Source: Stentor coeruleus
Taxonomy: Eukaryota > Ciliophora > Heterotrichea > Heterotrichida > Stentoridae
Reading direction: 5' to 3'
DNA: 26,511 nucleotides
Assembly: GCA_001970955.1 (NCBI GenBank)
Contig: MPUH01001002.1
Coordinates: forward strand, 1-26,511
Shown here: piece after piece, positions 26,341-26,511 of the stretch
Layout of the letters: each line of letters starts with the position of its first letter
Position numbering within the stretch: the stretch's first letter is position 1
Notes under the pieces: generated by a model
Databases searched by the model: none
What the model was told of the DNA's origin: nothing
What the model saw: the letters and a program-made list of their open reading frames with translations, nothing else
Translations under genes and position numbers: made by a program

Positions 26341-26511
26341 AAACTAAGTTTTAATACTTCTAATGATATTAAATCTGATTTAATTTATAATTCATCCAGC
26401 ATTCAAATGATGCATGTTTAAGCCACTTCTCCCAACAAAAAAATCAAAAATCCACATGATCTCTAAAAATCCTTATCTCATCTAATAATCATAAACAAAA
26501 TCCCTCAAAAG
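26341..26511. other. Right-edge intergenic sequence
   Basis: The first ~50 nt follow the channel stop. From about 26395 the + strand becomes A/C-rich and G-poor, with CCACTTCTCCC and AAATCCCTC words. By the pattern in this window that marks either the 5' flank of a + gene or the 3' flank of a - gene just beyond the edge. No frame is seen here. Confidence 0.4.

Noticed and set aside
1-26511. tRNA, rRNA, CRISPR, bacterial operon or transposase signatures.
   Set aside because: I searched by eye for tRNA TΨC-loop-like motifs, regularly spaced repeats and DDE-type or reverse-transcriptase motifs and found none I could support.

Overview
The window looks like macronuclear (somatic) DNA of a heterotrich ciliate, most probably Stentor. 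It is AT-rich, with closely packed genes. Four introns can be placed in three genes; each is exactly 15 nt, starts GTA and ends AG. Every Trp codon I checked in conserved proteins is TGG. TAA, TAG and (once) TGA all act as stops, so the standard code fits. The gene content is eukaryotic-protist: a dynein light chain, a calcium-dependent protein kinase, an AGC kinase, a voltage-sensor K+ channel and large coiled-coil proteins. The species call is inference.

Layout. 1-110 (-) is the start of a secreted Cys-rich protein that runs off the left edge. 442-717 (-) is an LC8 dynein light chain. 1167-1928 (+) is an unrecognised protein with an EF-hand-like N-terminus. 2050-2883 (-) and 3904-5949 (-) are coiled-coil proteins; the second is one 676-residue protein once a 15-nt intron is removed. 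6931-9417 (+) is an M1 aminopeptidase with two 15-nt introns, the first of which hides its true N-terminus. 9949-11412 (-) is a CDPK with four EF hands. 11559-12225 holds decayed-looking coding fragments. 12525-13493 (+) is a PKA-like kinase with one 15-nt intron. 13539-14705 (-) and 15062-16546 (+) are divergently arranged coiled-coil proteins.

From about 16.9 to 23.8 kb the composition changes: very AT-rich and gene-poor. It holds three tiny paralogous three-finger C2H2 zinc-finger genes (17255-17575 -, 18586-18876 -, 21110-21418 +). Around them lie many short open stretches with protein-like composition broken by stops and frame changes, which may be decayed genes. The right end has a small basic protein (23795-24268 +) and a six-transmembrane K+ channel with a cyclic-nucleotide-binding-like domain (24418-26340 +).

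How the genes could fit together: nothing resembles an operon, and each gene appears to have its own flanks. The ordinary genes share a calcium/cAMP signalling and cilia/cytoskeleton flavour (CDPK, PKA-like kinase, K+ channel, LC8, coiled-coil proteins). A strand-composition rule recurs in the flanks: 5' flanks are A/C-rich and 3' flanks G/T-rich on the coding strand. The most novel items are the mini zinc-finger family in its gene-fragment block, the skew and the motif it contains, and the 15-nt introns.
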